This document shows positions 1 to 5,027 of a stretch of 5,027 bases of DNA, piece after piece. Source of the DNA: Bacteroidota bacterium (GTDB lineage: Bacteria; Bacteroidota; Bacteroidia; Chitinophagales; Chitinophagaceae); NCBI GenBank assembly GCA_028877045.1, contig JAGWPQ010000372.1, positions 1-5,027 on the forward strand, read 5' to 3'. Below the pieces are notes generated by a model. The model made no database searches. It was not told the DNA's origin and saw nothing but the letters and a program-made list of their open reading frames with translations. Both the position numbers and the translations under genes were made by a program. Every line of letters starts with the position of its first letter. Position 1 is the stretch's first letter.

Positions 1-573
1 ATAAACTGTTTCCTGAAAGATGGTAGCATCGGGCCAGAAGTGTTGTCTGGTACCTGTTTTATCGGTTAAGCCAATTTCGCGTACATCATATACAGGAATA
101 CCTATTTTATATTCTTGTTCAAAAATTTTCCCTTCGCGCCAAACAGTGGTGTGCATATGCGTGCTAAGTGCATTTACGCAACTGACACCCACTCCATGTA
201 AACCACCACTTACTTTATACGTATTTTTATCGAATTTACCACCGGCATGTAAAATGGTCATGGCAACTTGCAATGCACTAACACCTTGTTTCTGGTTAAT
301 GCCTGTAGGAATACCCCTTCCATCATCTTCTACCGATATCGAATTATCTTCATGAATAGTTACTGTAATATTTTTACAGTACCCTGCCAGGGCTTCATCA
401 ATACTGTTATCAACAACTTCGTAAACCAAGTGATGAAGGCCCTTTACGCTCACATCACCAATATACATGGCGGGTCTTTTTCTAACTGCTTCTAACCCTT
501 CTAATACCTGAATACTATCGGCACCATAATTCTTGTTCTGCGCATCGTTACTGCTTTGTTGTTCCTCTGTCAT
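1..573 (-). CDS. gyrB: DNA gyrase subunit B, N-terminal part (truncated by window edge)
   Basis: This is the ATPase subunit of DNA gyrase, the cytoplasmic type II topoisomerase that introduces negative supercoils together with GyrA. The ATG lies at 573-571 and 191 codons are open to the left edge; the rest of the gene is outside the window. The visible part is the GHKL ATP-binding domain. YGADSIQVLEGLEAVRKRP spans residues 16-34. EVVDNSIDE (52-60) carries the catalytic Glu52 and the Mg-binding Asn56, matching E. coli E42 and N46. DDGRGIP (83-89) carries Asp83, matching D73. The glycine-rich ATP lid GGLHGVGVS is at 123-131, and DKTGT (171-175) ends in the equivalent of T165. A constant +10 offset from E. 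coli numbering means the start is well placed, with a slightly longer N-terminus. RPAMYIGD replaces the RPGMYIGD of E. coli, which I recall as common in this phylum. All key ATPase residues are intact. ParE is the main alternative but fits less well. Confidence 0.97.
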   Translation of the reverse strand, partial: MTEEQQSSNDAQNKNYGADSIQVLEGLEAVRKRPAMYIGDVSVKGLHHLVYEVVDNSIDEALAGYCKNITVTIHEDNSISVEDDGRGIPTGINQKQGVSALQVAMTILHAGGKFDKNTYKVSGGLHGVGVSCVNALSTHMHTTVWREGKIFEQEYKIGIPVYDVREIGLTDKTGTRQHFWPDATIFQETVY

Positions 574-580
574 AAATGCT

Positions 581-590
581 TGTCCTGCTT
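581..590 (-). promoter_or_regulatory. Probable ribosome-binding/leader sequence of gyrB (AAGCAGGACA)
   Basis: AAGCAGGACA sits 7 bases before the gyrB ATG on the minus strand and contains the Shine-Dalgarno-like core AGGA. The same 10 bases occur 8 bases before the ileS start at the other end of the window, which supports both start choices and suggests a real translation signal. Strong Shine-Dalgarno sequences are uncommon in many Bacteroidota. That the two sites act the same way is inference. Confidence 0.5.
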
Positions 591-616
591 GATTTTGATA
601 AAATTTATAAAGCTTG

Positions 617-624
617 CGAAAGTA
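617..624 (-). promoter_or_regulatory. Candidate Bacteroidota-type -7 box for gyrB
   Basis: On the minus strand the sequence reads TACTTTCG, one mismatch from the Bacteroidota -7 consensus TAnnTTTG. It lies in the 105-bp gap between the MORN gene stop and the gyrB start. A start point about 5-7 bases downstream would leave a leader of roughly 37 bases. No convincing TTTG-like -33 element is present at the expected distance; GTTC sits 19 bases upstream. It suggests gyrB has its own promoter and is not only read through from the MORN gene. Confidence 0.35.
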
Positions 625-678
625 AGGAAAATAAGGCGGTTTTGAACGATACGCAGCATCTATTTTTCCACTAAATTT

Positions 679-1401
679 TTATTGTTTAATCTTAATATCG
701 ACTTTATAATTTGAAGGCTTATAAAAATCTATGCTTACATCTTCCTGCCCAATTTTAAAAATGACTGAGAAAGGGAATACGATATCTTTCAAATAATAAA
801 AATTTGATTTGTTTGTATTGGTGATGGCATCCATACTTAAATAGCTTCCTTTATTAACCAAAACACTTGTTATTTCAGGTTTTGGAAGTTGTCCGCTGCC
901 TCCACTTTCAAGATTGGATATGGATGGTGCACCGCCAGAAACACTAGTTAAATAAATTTCTATCTGATAAGGACGTACACTTGTTTTTAATTCTTCCACC
1001 GTGGCTGTGTTAACCATATAGCTTTTACTGATTATTTTATATGCTTTTTCATACAATCCAACATAACTTCCTTTTTTCCAATATCCGGCTATTATACTAT
1101 CCTTATTGGTTGGGGATACATAATGCATCACTCCTTCGCCTTCTTCGATCCCTTTTTTAAAATTGCCCTCATACCAGGTGCCATTTTTCCATGTATATTT
1201 TCCGGTTCCTTCGGGGATACCATTTTTAAATTCTCCTTCATAAGTATCTTCCCCAACTGCCTTACCTTTTCCGTTTGCCATTCCTTTTTTGCAATCACCC
1301 ACATAGGTTCCCTGCAGTTCTTTCACATTTACAACACAATTTGTTTGTTGGGCAAAACAATAATCAGCCGATAATAACAGGATAAATAATAGTGTTTTCA
1401 T
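679..1401 (-). CDS. Secreted MORN-repeat protein of unknown function
   Basis: The 240-residue protein opens with a Sec signal peptide: MK, a hydrophobic run at residues 4-12, and a likely signal peptidase I cut after CFA17. No lipobox is visible. Residues 33-115 carry three clear MORN repeats (YxGxxxxGxxxGxG type), beginning at Tyr33, Tyr54 and Tyr77, plus a degenerate fourth around 104-115 (IAGYWKKGSYVG). MORN arrays form extended beta-hairpin stacks used for protein or membrane contact. Here the array probably acts in the periplasm or outside the cell. After the repeats, residues 120-152 are a mixed segment, 154-171 a Gly/Ser-rich hinge (GGAP, GGSG), and 172-240 a probable beta-rich domain that I do not recognise. 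The protein ends in KIKQ. It lies upstream of gyrB on the same strand and divergent from the AraC-type regulator. The start is supported by the signal peptide beginning at once. No enzymatic motif is seen, so no specific function is assigned. Confidence 0.85.
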   Translation of the reverse strand: MKTLLFILLLSADYCFAQQTNCVVNVKELQGTYVGDCKKGMANGKGKAVGEDTYEGEFKNGIPEGTGKYTWKNGTWYEGNFKKGIEEGEGVMHYVSPTNKDSIIAGYWKKGSYVGLYEKAYKIISKSYMVNTATVEELKTSVRPYQIEIYLTSVSGGAPSISNLESGGSGQLPKPEITSVLVNKGSYLSMDAITNTNKSNFYYLKDIVFPFSVIFKIGQEDVSIDFYKPSNYKVDIKIKQ

Positions 1402-1445
1402 TTGAATTAGTTAAGGTTCATGTATAAGGTTTATTAAAAATATTA

Positions 1446-1489
1446 CAATTTTTTTGAACAGAAAAGCTCTCTGCAATTTTTAACAGAAA
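1446..1489. repeat. Imperfect direct repeat in the divergent intergenic region (possible operator)
   Basis: CAATTTTTTTGAACAGAAA (1446-1464) is repeated as CAATTTTTAACAGAAA (1474-1489). The AACAGAAA halves are identical and 25 bases apart, and the first copy has three extra bases (TTG) before its AACAGAAA. The pair lies between the starts of the MORN gene and the AraC-type regulator. Because AraC-family proteins often bind direct repeats, this is a candidate operator, but nothing in the sequence shows binding. Confidence 0.35.
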
Positions 1490-1533
1490 TATTAAGGTTA
1501 TTGTCACTAACTTGTTTCTTACAATCTTGTGAC

Positions 1534-1564
1534 TTGGAAAATAGATGTAGATACATTAAATTTG
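1534..1564 (+). promoter_or_regulatory. Candidate promoter of the AraC-type regulator (TTG-N20-TAAATTTG)
   Basis: TAAATTTG at 1557-1564 matches the Bacteroidota -7 consensus TAnnTTTG exactly, and TTG at 1534-1536 lies 20 bases upstream, a plausible -33 element. The predicted transcription start falls around 1569-1571, directly at the first ATG of the regulator. The mRNA would therefore be nearly leaderless if the 1572 start is used, or have a leader of about 60 bases if the ATG at 1629 is used. Confidence 0.5.
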
Positions 1565-1571
1565 CAGTTCA

Positions 1572-2495
1572 ATGATACAGGCTTTAGATATATTAAAAGT
1601 TGCTCAACGCAACGGCATTGAGCCAAGCATGGATTTGTTGTACCAAAAACAACAAAATATTCCCGGCTCCATCCAATACGATATCCGCCGGTACTATGCC
1701 CAAAATCCATGGGTTGCCGAAGATACCGGTATGCTGGTCTATCATTTCAACGCAAAGAAACCTTCCGAAAATTATTTAGAGCTTCGGTATTGCACAACAG
1801 GCAACAGGTATTGTGAAGAAAAAAGTTGCTCGCAGTGCAAGCAATTACCAACTGAATCCTGCACCGGCAAACACAGAACGGTTGATGTTTATACTTTTCA
1901 TTTCACTTCTACTTTTTTACATCAGTTCACACACAATGTAAAATTAAGTAATCGCAAAGATGAAGTGTTGGCATTCAAACACCCCAATGCTTTCAGCAAA
2001 ATATTTTCTGTATCGGTAAAAAAGAGAAATATTTTAGACGAATTGCTGAACCACAGTTACAGCGGTGCCATGGAAAATATTTTTGTAAATGCAAGAGTTC
2101 ACGAATTATTATTGTACAGTCTGGACTGTTTGATCGATGAGAAAGTAGAAGGCTTTACCTGCAAATTCCTGACCGATGACAGAAGCAAAGAATCTATTCT
2201 TCAGGCAAGAGAAATTTTACTGCAACATATCGGCGATCCACTTACCATCAAAGAACTCAGCCGCAAAGTTGCCATGAACGAATGTTATTTAAAGAAAGGT
2301 TTTAAAGAAATATTCGGTACCACTATTTTCGATTTTTATCAACAACAAAGAATGGAACACGCCAAATATTTGTTGTACGAAAAATCTTTATCTGTTACCG
2401 ATGTATCAGCCATGCTCGGTTATTCTTCCATCTCACATTTTTCGGCAGCTTTCAAAAAACATACGGGATTAAAACCTTGTGAGTTGCTTAAGTAA
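1572..2495 (+). CDS. AraC-family transcriptional regulator, PchR-like, with cysteine cluster
   Basis: This 307-residue cytoplasmic DNA-binding regulator has its AraC/XylS domain at the C-terminus, about residues 205-305. The first helix-turn-helix is LTIKELSRKVAMNECYLKKG (225-243) followed by FKEIFGTT, and the second is SVTDVSAMLGYSSISHFSAA (274-293) followed by FKKHTGLKP. The wording LKKGFKEIFGTTIFDF...RMEHAKYLL is what I recall for the PchR group, which includes the pyochelin/iron-responsive regulator of Pseudomonas. An iron or siderophore signal is therefore possible but not shown. The N-terminal sensor half includes beta-rich segments (MLVYHFNA, YLELRYC) and five cysteines at 74, 81, 86, 89 and 97 (Cx6Cx4CxxCx7C), which could bind a metal or sense redox state. 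The start at 1572 gives the longest reading; Met20 at 1629 is an alternative. It is transcribed divergently from the MORN gene and followed by an amidohydrolase 196 bp downstream. Target genes are unknown. No TonB receptor or siderophore gene is visible in the window. Confidence 0.88.
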   Translation: MIQALDILKVAQRNGIEPSMDLLYQKQQNIPGSIQYDIRRYYAQNPWVAEDTGMLVYHFNAKKPSENYLELRYCTTGNRYCEEKSCSQCKQLPTESCTGKHRTVDVYTFHFTSTFLHQFTHNVKLSNRKDEVLAFKHPNAFSKIFSVSVKKRNILDELLNHSYSGAMENIFVNARVHELLLYSLDCLIDEKVEGFTCKFLTDDRSKESILQAREILLQHIGDPLTIKELSRKVAMNECYLKKGFKEIFGTTIFDFYQQQRMEHAKYLLYEKSLSVTDVSAMLGYSSISHFSAAFKKHTGLKPCELLK

Positions 2496-2520
2496 GTTTA
2501 AGAAGTTCAAAAAGTTTAAG
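2494..2520. repeat. Three 9-bp A/T-rich tandem units just after the regulator
   Basis: AAGTTTAAG, AAGTTCAAA and AAGTTTAAG follow one another without gaps, starting within the regulator's stop codon. The outer units are identical and the middle one differs at two positions. The array is short and could be slippage-prone or part of a larger dispersed intergenic repeat. No function is implied. Confidence 0.6.
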
Positions 2521-2556
2521 AGTTTTATTTTGTAATAATTTTTGTTATTATCATTT

Positions 2557-2666
2557 GTTTTCATGGCATAAACAGACGACATCCGCTTCTCTTCTCCTTT
2601 AGGAGAAGATACCTGAAAGGCAGATGAGGTTTGCGTCGCACACTTGTACTTTTAGTTTTCATGGCA
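2557..2666. repeat. 12-bp direct repeat flanking a hairpin-bearing segment
   Basis: GTTTTCATGGCA occurs at 2557-2568 and again, identical, at 2655-2666. The 86 bases between them hold the palindrome at 2590-2609. The arrangement resembles a small insertion with a target duplication, although 12 bp would be long for one, and there are no terminal inverted repeats at the inner edges. Paired regulator sites ahead of the amidohydrolase are the other reading. The identity of the repeat is seen directly; its meaning is inference. Confidence 0.5.
2590..2609. repeat. Perfect intergenic hairpin (8-bp stem TCTTCTCC, TTTA loop)
   Basis: TCTTCTCC (2590-2597) pairs exactly with GGAGAAGA (2602-2609) around the loop TTTA, whose outer T and A could add a ninth pair. 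No T-run follows on either strand, so it is not a typical intrinsic terminator. The hairpin and the nearby GATGAGGT (2623-2630) recall a dispersed REP-like element that I remember between genes in Bacteroidota genomes. That link is from memory and was not searched. Confidence 0.55.
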
Positions 2667-2691
2667 GCAAAGAAGTATTTACATTTACTTC

Positions 2692-4323
2692 ATGAAAAAA
2701 ATAAGCATCGCAATTATTGCAATCATTTTTATTTCCTGCAACGGCAAACAATCAGTTGATCTGATCGTTCATAACGCAACAATTTATACCGTTGATTCTT
2801 CTTTTTCAACCACCGAAGCAATGGCCATAAAAGATGGAAAAATCATTGCCACAGGCAGCAACGATTTCATCCAAAAAAATTATTCGGGCAAAGAAAATAT
2901 TGATGCACAAGGTAAAGCCGTGTATCCCGGTTTCATTGATGCACATGCACATTTTGTAGGTTATGGCAATGAAATATTTATCGCAGATCTGTACGATTCA
3001 AAAAGTTTTGACGAAGTTATAGAACGCCTGAAAACCTTTGCTGCTGCACATCCCGACGAAAAATGGATTCTGGGAAGAGGCTGGGACCAAAATAAATGGC
3101 CCGGTAAAACATATCCAACCAATGAAAAATTAAATCAGCTATTTCCCGATAAACCCGTTTACATCACCCGTGTTGACGGACATGCCGCCATCTGCAATCA
3201 AAAAGCATTTGATATTGCAAAAGTGCATGCCAATCAAAAAATTAATGGGGGTGATGTTGAAACAATAAATGGGAAATTAACAGGTGTATTGATCGATAAT
3301 GCAAAAGAGTTGGTGAGCAATTTCATTCCGCAATTATCGAAAGATGATTATGCAAAAAGATTAATGGCCGCTGAGAAAAATTGTTTTGCTGTTGGTCTCA
3401 CTACCATCACCGATTGCGGATTGAATTATAGAGATGTTGATGCCATTGATACATTACAAAAAGCCGGAAAACTTAACATGCGTTTGTATGTAATGTTGAG
3501 TGACGATAAAGAAAATTTTGATCGCTATCTGCCAAAAGGTCCGTACAAGACCGATAAACTTTTTGTACATGGCTTTAAGTTTTATGCTGATGGTGCATTA
3601 GGCAGCAGGGGCGCCTGTTTATTGCAACCATATTCCGATAAAAAAGATTGGAGAGGATTTTTATTAAATACAAAAAGTCATTACGACTCAATGGCTGCAA
3701 TATTGGTCAATACTGAGTTCCAGATGTGCACGCATGCCATCGGTGATTCAGGTAATCGTCAAATTTTAATGACTTATACTAAAGTTTTAAAAGGGAAAAA
3801 TGATAAGCGCTGGCGCATAGAACATGCTCAAATAATTAATGAAAGCGATTTTAATTTATTCGGGCAATCATCCATCATTCCATCTGTCCAACCAACACAT
3901 GCCACCAGCGATATGTATTGGGCCGAAGAACGTTTGGGTAAAGAAAGATTAAAAGGCGGCTATGCTTACAAACAACTTCTGCAACAAAACGGATGGATAC
4001 CATTGGGAACAGATTTTCCGGTAGAAGATATCTCACCTTTCAAAACTTTTCTGGCAGCTGTTTTTCGTCAGGATGCCAAAGGATTTCCTGAAAACGGTTT
4101 TCAGAAAGAGAATGCGCTAACCCGTGAAGAAACCATTAAAGGCATGACCATCTGGGCAGCCAAAGCCGATTTTTTAGAACATGAGGTAGGCAGTTTGGAA
4201 AAAGGGAAGAAAGCCGATTTTATTATTTTGGATAATGATCTGATGAAGGTTGCTGAAAATAAAATTCTTGATACAAAAGTGATAGCCACTTATCTGGGCG
4301 GAAAGAAAGTGTTTGGGAAATAA
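2692..4323 (+). CDS. Amidohydrolase family protein (YtcJ/Amidohydro_3 type), predicted lipoprotein
   Basis: This 543-residue metal-dependent hydrolase belongs to the amidohydrolase superfamily (YtcJ-like; relatives include N-substituted formamide deformylase), which cleaves C-N bonds in amides or related substrates. The actual substrate cannot be read from the sequence. Residues 1-15 are a hydrophobic signal ending in FISC16, an acceptable Bacteroidota lipobox, so the mature enzyme is probably lipid-anchored on the periplasmic side. The N-terminal beta-sandwich strand LIVHNATIYTVD is followed by the metal motif FIDAHAHF (His85, His87). Next come GRGWDQNKWP (128-137), RVDGHAA (His164), HGFKFYADGALGSRGA (293-308, with Lys296 as the probable bridging lysine and Asp300), THAIGD (His348), RIEHAQ (His378) and GTDFPVE (Asp441). 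The C-terminal sandwich returns with GSLEKGKKADFIILD. All expected metal ligands appear present and the length is usual for the family. The start is fixed by the immediate signal peptide. An AraC-type regulator lies upstream, but the 196-bp gap argues against a tight operon. Confidence 0.88.
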   Translation: MKKISIAIIAIIFISCNGKQSVDLIVHNATIYTVDSSFSTTEAMAIKDGKIIATGSNDFIQKNYSGKENIDAQGKAVYPGFIDAHAHFVGYGNEIFIADLYDSKSFDEVIERLKTFAAAHPDEKWILGRGWDQNKWPGKTYPTNEKLNQLFPDKPVYITRVDGHAAICNQKAFDIAKVHANQKINGGDVETINGKLTGVLIDNAKELVSNFIPQLSKDDYAKRLMAAEKNCFAVGLTTITDCGLNYRDVDAIDTLQKAGKLNMRLYVMLSDDKENFDRYLPKGPYKTDKLFVHGFKFYADGALGSRGACLLQPYSDKKDWRGFLLNTKSHYDSMAAILVNTEFQMCTHAIGDSGNRQILMTYTKVLKGKNDKRWRIEHAQIINESDFNLFGQSSIIPSVQPTHATSDMYWAEERLGKERLKGGYAYKQLLQQNGWIPLGTDFPVEDISPFKTFLAAVFRQDAKGFPENGFQKENALTREETIKGMTIWAAKADFLEHEVGSLEKGKKADFIILDNDLMKVAENKILDTKVIATYLGGKKVFGK

Positions 4324-4431
4324 CCTGATCATTCTTCCCGTTTCTATAGTTGTCCTTTGATCATTTCACCGAAAACATTCCAACCATTCCTTATCACCTT
4401 CTTATTACCAGATTCATACCTTTTGGCAGGT

Positions 4432-4508
4432 TTCTTCGGGAGTTCTTCGAGAACACTGCAATAAAACAGCAATAAGATAGTAGGAGATCACGAAGGAATT
4501 ACGAAGAA
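4432..4508. repeat. Imperfect 18-bp inverted repeat with 11-bp internal period
   Basis: The left arm (4432-4449) has TTCTTCG twice, 11 bases apart. The right arm (4491-4508) has CGAAG twice, also 11 bases apart (4491 and 4502). Reverse-complementing the right arm matches the left at 14 of 18 positions, with 41 bases between the arms. Within the left part, GTTCT/AGAAC (4442-4446 and 4450-4454) also forms a 5-bp hairpin with a TCG loop. The unit could be a dispersed repeat element or a set of protein-binding half-sites spaced one helical turn apart. Confidence 0.5.
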
Positions 4509-4619
4509 AAGCAAATTAAAATAGCCCTATTTACCCTTAAGCTAACTCTTTTAAGAAGAAATACAATTCTGCACTTAAATATCCGCTTACAAAACTCAAA
4601 AACCTGTATGTTATTTTAT

Positions 4620-4627
4620 TACCTTTG
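4620..4627 (+). promoter_or_regulatory. Candidate Bacteroidota -7 promoter box for ileS (TACCTTTG)
   Basis: TACCTTTG is an exact match to TAnnTTTG and ends 32 bases before the ileS ATG. It predicts a transcript start near 4632 and a short leader of about 28 bases that contains the AAGCAGGACA sequence. No clear TTG-like -33 element lies 19-21 bases upstream. Confidence 0.55.
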
Positions 4628-4641
4628 CTGCCTTTAAAATT

Positions 4642-4651
4642 AAGCAGGACA
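4642..4651 (+). promoter_or_regulatory. Probable ribosome-binding/leader sequence of ileS (AAGCAGGACA)
   Basis: AAGCAGGACA ends 8 bases before the ileS ATG and contains AGGA. It is identical over 10 bases to the sequence before gyrB in this window. The spacing is typical for ribosome binding and supports the start at 4660. Confidence 0.5.
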
Positions 4652-4659
4652 GGTGTTTT

Positions 4660-5027
4660 ATGAGTGCTAAATACAAAGAATTTTCAGGACTGAATTTACC
4701 CGCCATTGAAAAAGAGATTTTGCAAAAGTGGGAAGAAAGCAATGCTTTTGAACAAAGTGTTTCGTTACGCGAAGGTGCTACTCCTTTTGTGTTTTATGAA
4801 GGTCCGCCCAGTGCCAACGGTATGCCGGGCATTCACCATGTGATTTCGAGAACACTGAAAGATATGGTTTGCCGCTACAAGACCATGCAGGGATTTCAGG
4901 TGAAACGCAAAGGCGGCTGGGATACGCACGGGTTGCCAGTTGAATTGGGTGTTGAAAAAGAATTGGGCATTACCAAAGAAGATATCGGCAAAAAAATATC
5001 GGTTGAAGAGTATAATAAAAAATGCCG
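4660..5027 (+). CDS. ileS: Isoleucyl-tRNA synthetase, N-terminal part (truncated by window edge)
   Basis: This cytoplasmic class I synthetase charges tRNA-Ile with isoleucine using ATP. From the ATG, 122 complete codons are open to the right edge; the editing domain, KMSKS loop and anticodon-binding region lie outside. The visible part is the start of the Rossmann catalytic fold: FYEGPPSANGMPGIHH (residues 45-60), which covers the HIGH-signature position, then RYKTMQGFQVKRKGGWDTHGLPVE (72-95), a hallmark of IleS. The signature reads GIHH where other enzymes have HxGH; I recall this as normal in Bacteroidota IleS, which are of the eukaryote-like type. The start is supported by the AAGCAGGACA leader and the TACCTTTG promoter box. 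ValRS or LeuRS are the alternatives but fit the GWDTHGLPVE context less well. The gene faces away from gyrB and probably forms its own transcription unit. Confidence 0.95.
   Translation, partial: MSAKYKEFSGLNLPAIEKEILQKWEESNAFEQSVSLREGATPFVFYEGPPSANGMPGIHHVISRTLKDMVCRYKTMQGFQVKRKGGWDTHGLPVELGVEKELGITKEDIGKKISVEEYNKKC

Larger units (their letters stand above)
4324..4659. other. 336-bp intergenic region without a supported gene
   Basis: No reading frame of credible length or coding character is seen on either strand between the amidohydrolase stop and the ileS start. The segment holds two copies of TGATCATT (4326-4333 and 4358-4365, 32 bases apart), a periodic inverted repeat at 4432-4508, and the ileS promoter box and leader at its right end. 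I find no clear intrinsic terminator for the amidohydrolase and no tRNA or other structured RNA. Confidence 0.7.

Noticed and set aside
20..495. Two overlapping plus-strand open frames at 20-355 and 268-495
   Set aside because: Both lie antisense to gyrB, whose protein is unmistakable in the opposite strand; their translations are low-complexity and unlike any family.
1123..1374. Plus-strand open frame of 83 codons
   Set aside because: Antisense to the MORN repeats; its Phe/Ile/Cys-rich translation is what reversed Lys/Glu/Gly codons give.
1503..1533. GTCAC/GTGAC inverted pair with two CTTGT copies beside the regulator promoter
   Set aside because: Five-base arms 21 bases apart are easily expected by chance in this length; kept only as a note because of the position.
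1519..1710. Minus-strand open frame of 63 codons
   Set aside because: It overlaps the promoter and first codons of the AraC-type regulator, with no credible start signal or family resemblance.
2590..2609. Intrinsic terminator for the AraC-type gene
   Set aside because: The hairpin is perfect, but neither side is followed by a T-run, and it lies about 95 bases after the stop; a repeat element fits better.
2680..2687. TACATTTA as a -7 box for the amidohydrolase (also TACTTTTA at 2647-2654)
   Set aside because: Both miss the final G of TAnnTTTG and lack a convincing -33 partner in AT-rich DNA; the first also ends only 4 bases before the ATG. Too weak to list as promoters.
4101..4289. Minus-strand open frame of 62 codons
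   Set aside because: It lies wholly inside the conserved C-terminal part of the amidohydrolase, on the opposite strand.
4326..4365. Two TGATCATT copies 32 bases apart after the amidohydrolase
   Set aside because: Eight-base AT-rich matches containing a self-complementary hexamer are weak evidence, and no further copies or spacing pattern are seen.

Overview
The window reads as the chromosome of a member of the Bacteroidota, most likely the Chitinophagia/Sphingobacteriia side. The reasons are the AT-rich sequence, TAnnTTTG-type -7 promoter boxes in place of sigma70 -10/-35 pairs, GyrB and IleS N-termini with Bacteroidota wording (RKRPAMYIGD; GPPSANGMPGIHH), and short repetitive intergenic elements. 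This assignment rests on recalled family features, not a search.

Layout. Minus strand, left side: the first 191 codons of gyrB (running off the left edge) and, upstream of it on the same strand, a secreted MORN-repeat protein (679-1401). A 170-bp divergent intergenic region (1402-1571) separates the MORN gene from plus-strand genes: an AraC-family regulator of the PchR-like type (1572-2495), a predicted membrane-anchored amidohydrolase of the YtcJ/Amidohydro_3 type (2692-4323), and the start of ileS (4660 to the right edge). The 196-bp gap after the regulator and the 336-bp gap before ileS contain no gene I can support, but both carry repeat structure.

How they relate. gyrB and ileS are housekeeping genes cut by the window edges. 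Each has its own promoter-like box, and the two share the same 10-base sequence just before the start codon. The regulator and the MORN gene are divergent, and an imperfect direct repeat lies between them that could be an operator. The amidohydrolase is co-oriented with the regulator but separated by a hairpin-bearing, repeat-like segment, so an operon is not clear.

The accessory genes are individually ordinary for this phylum. I see no defence system, CRISPR array, intact mobile element or RNA gene. The points most worth a second look are the five-cysteine cluster in the regulator's N-terminal domain, the shared gyrB/ileS leader sequence, the 12-bp direct repeat flanking the hairpin element, and an 11-bp-periodic inverted repeat ahead of ileS.
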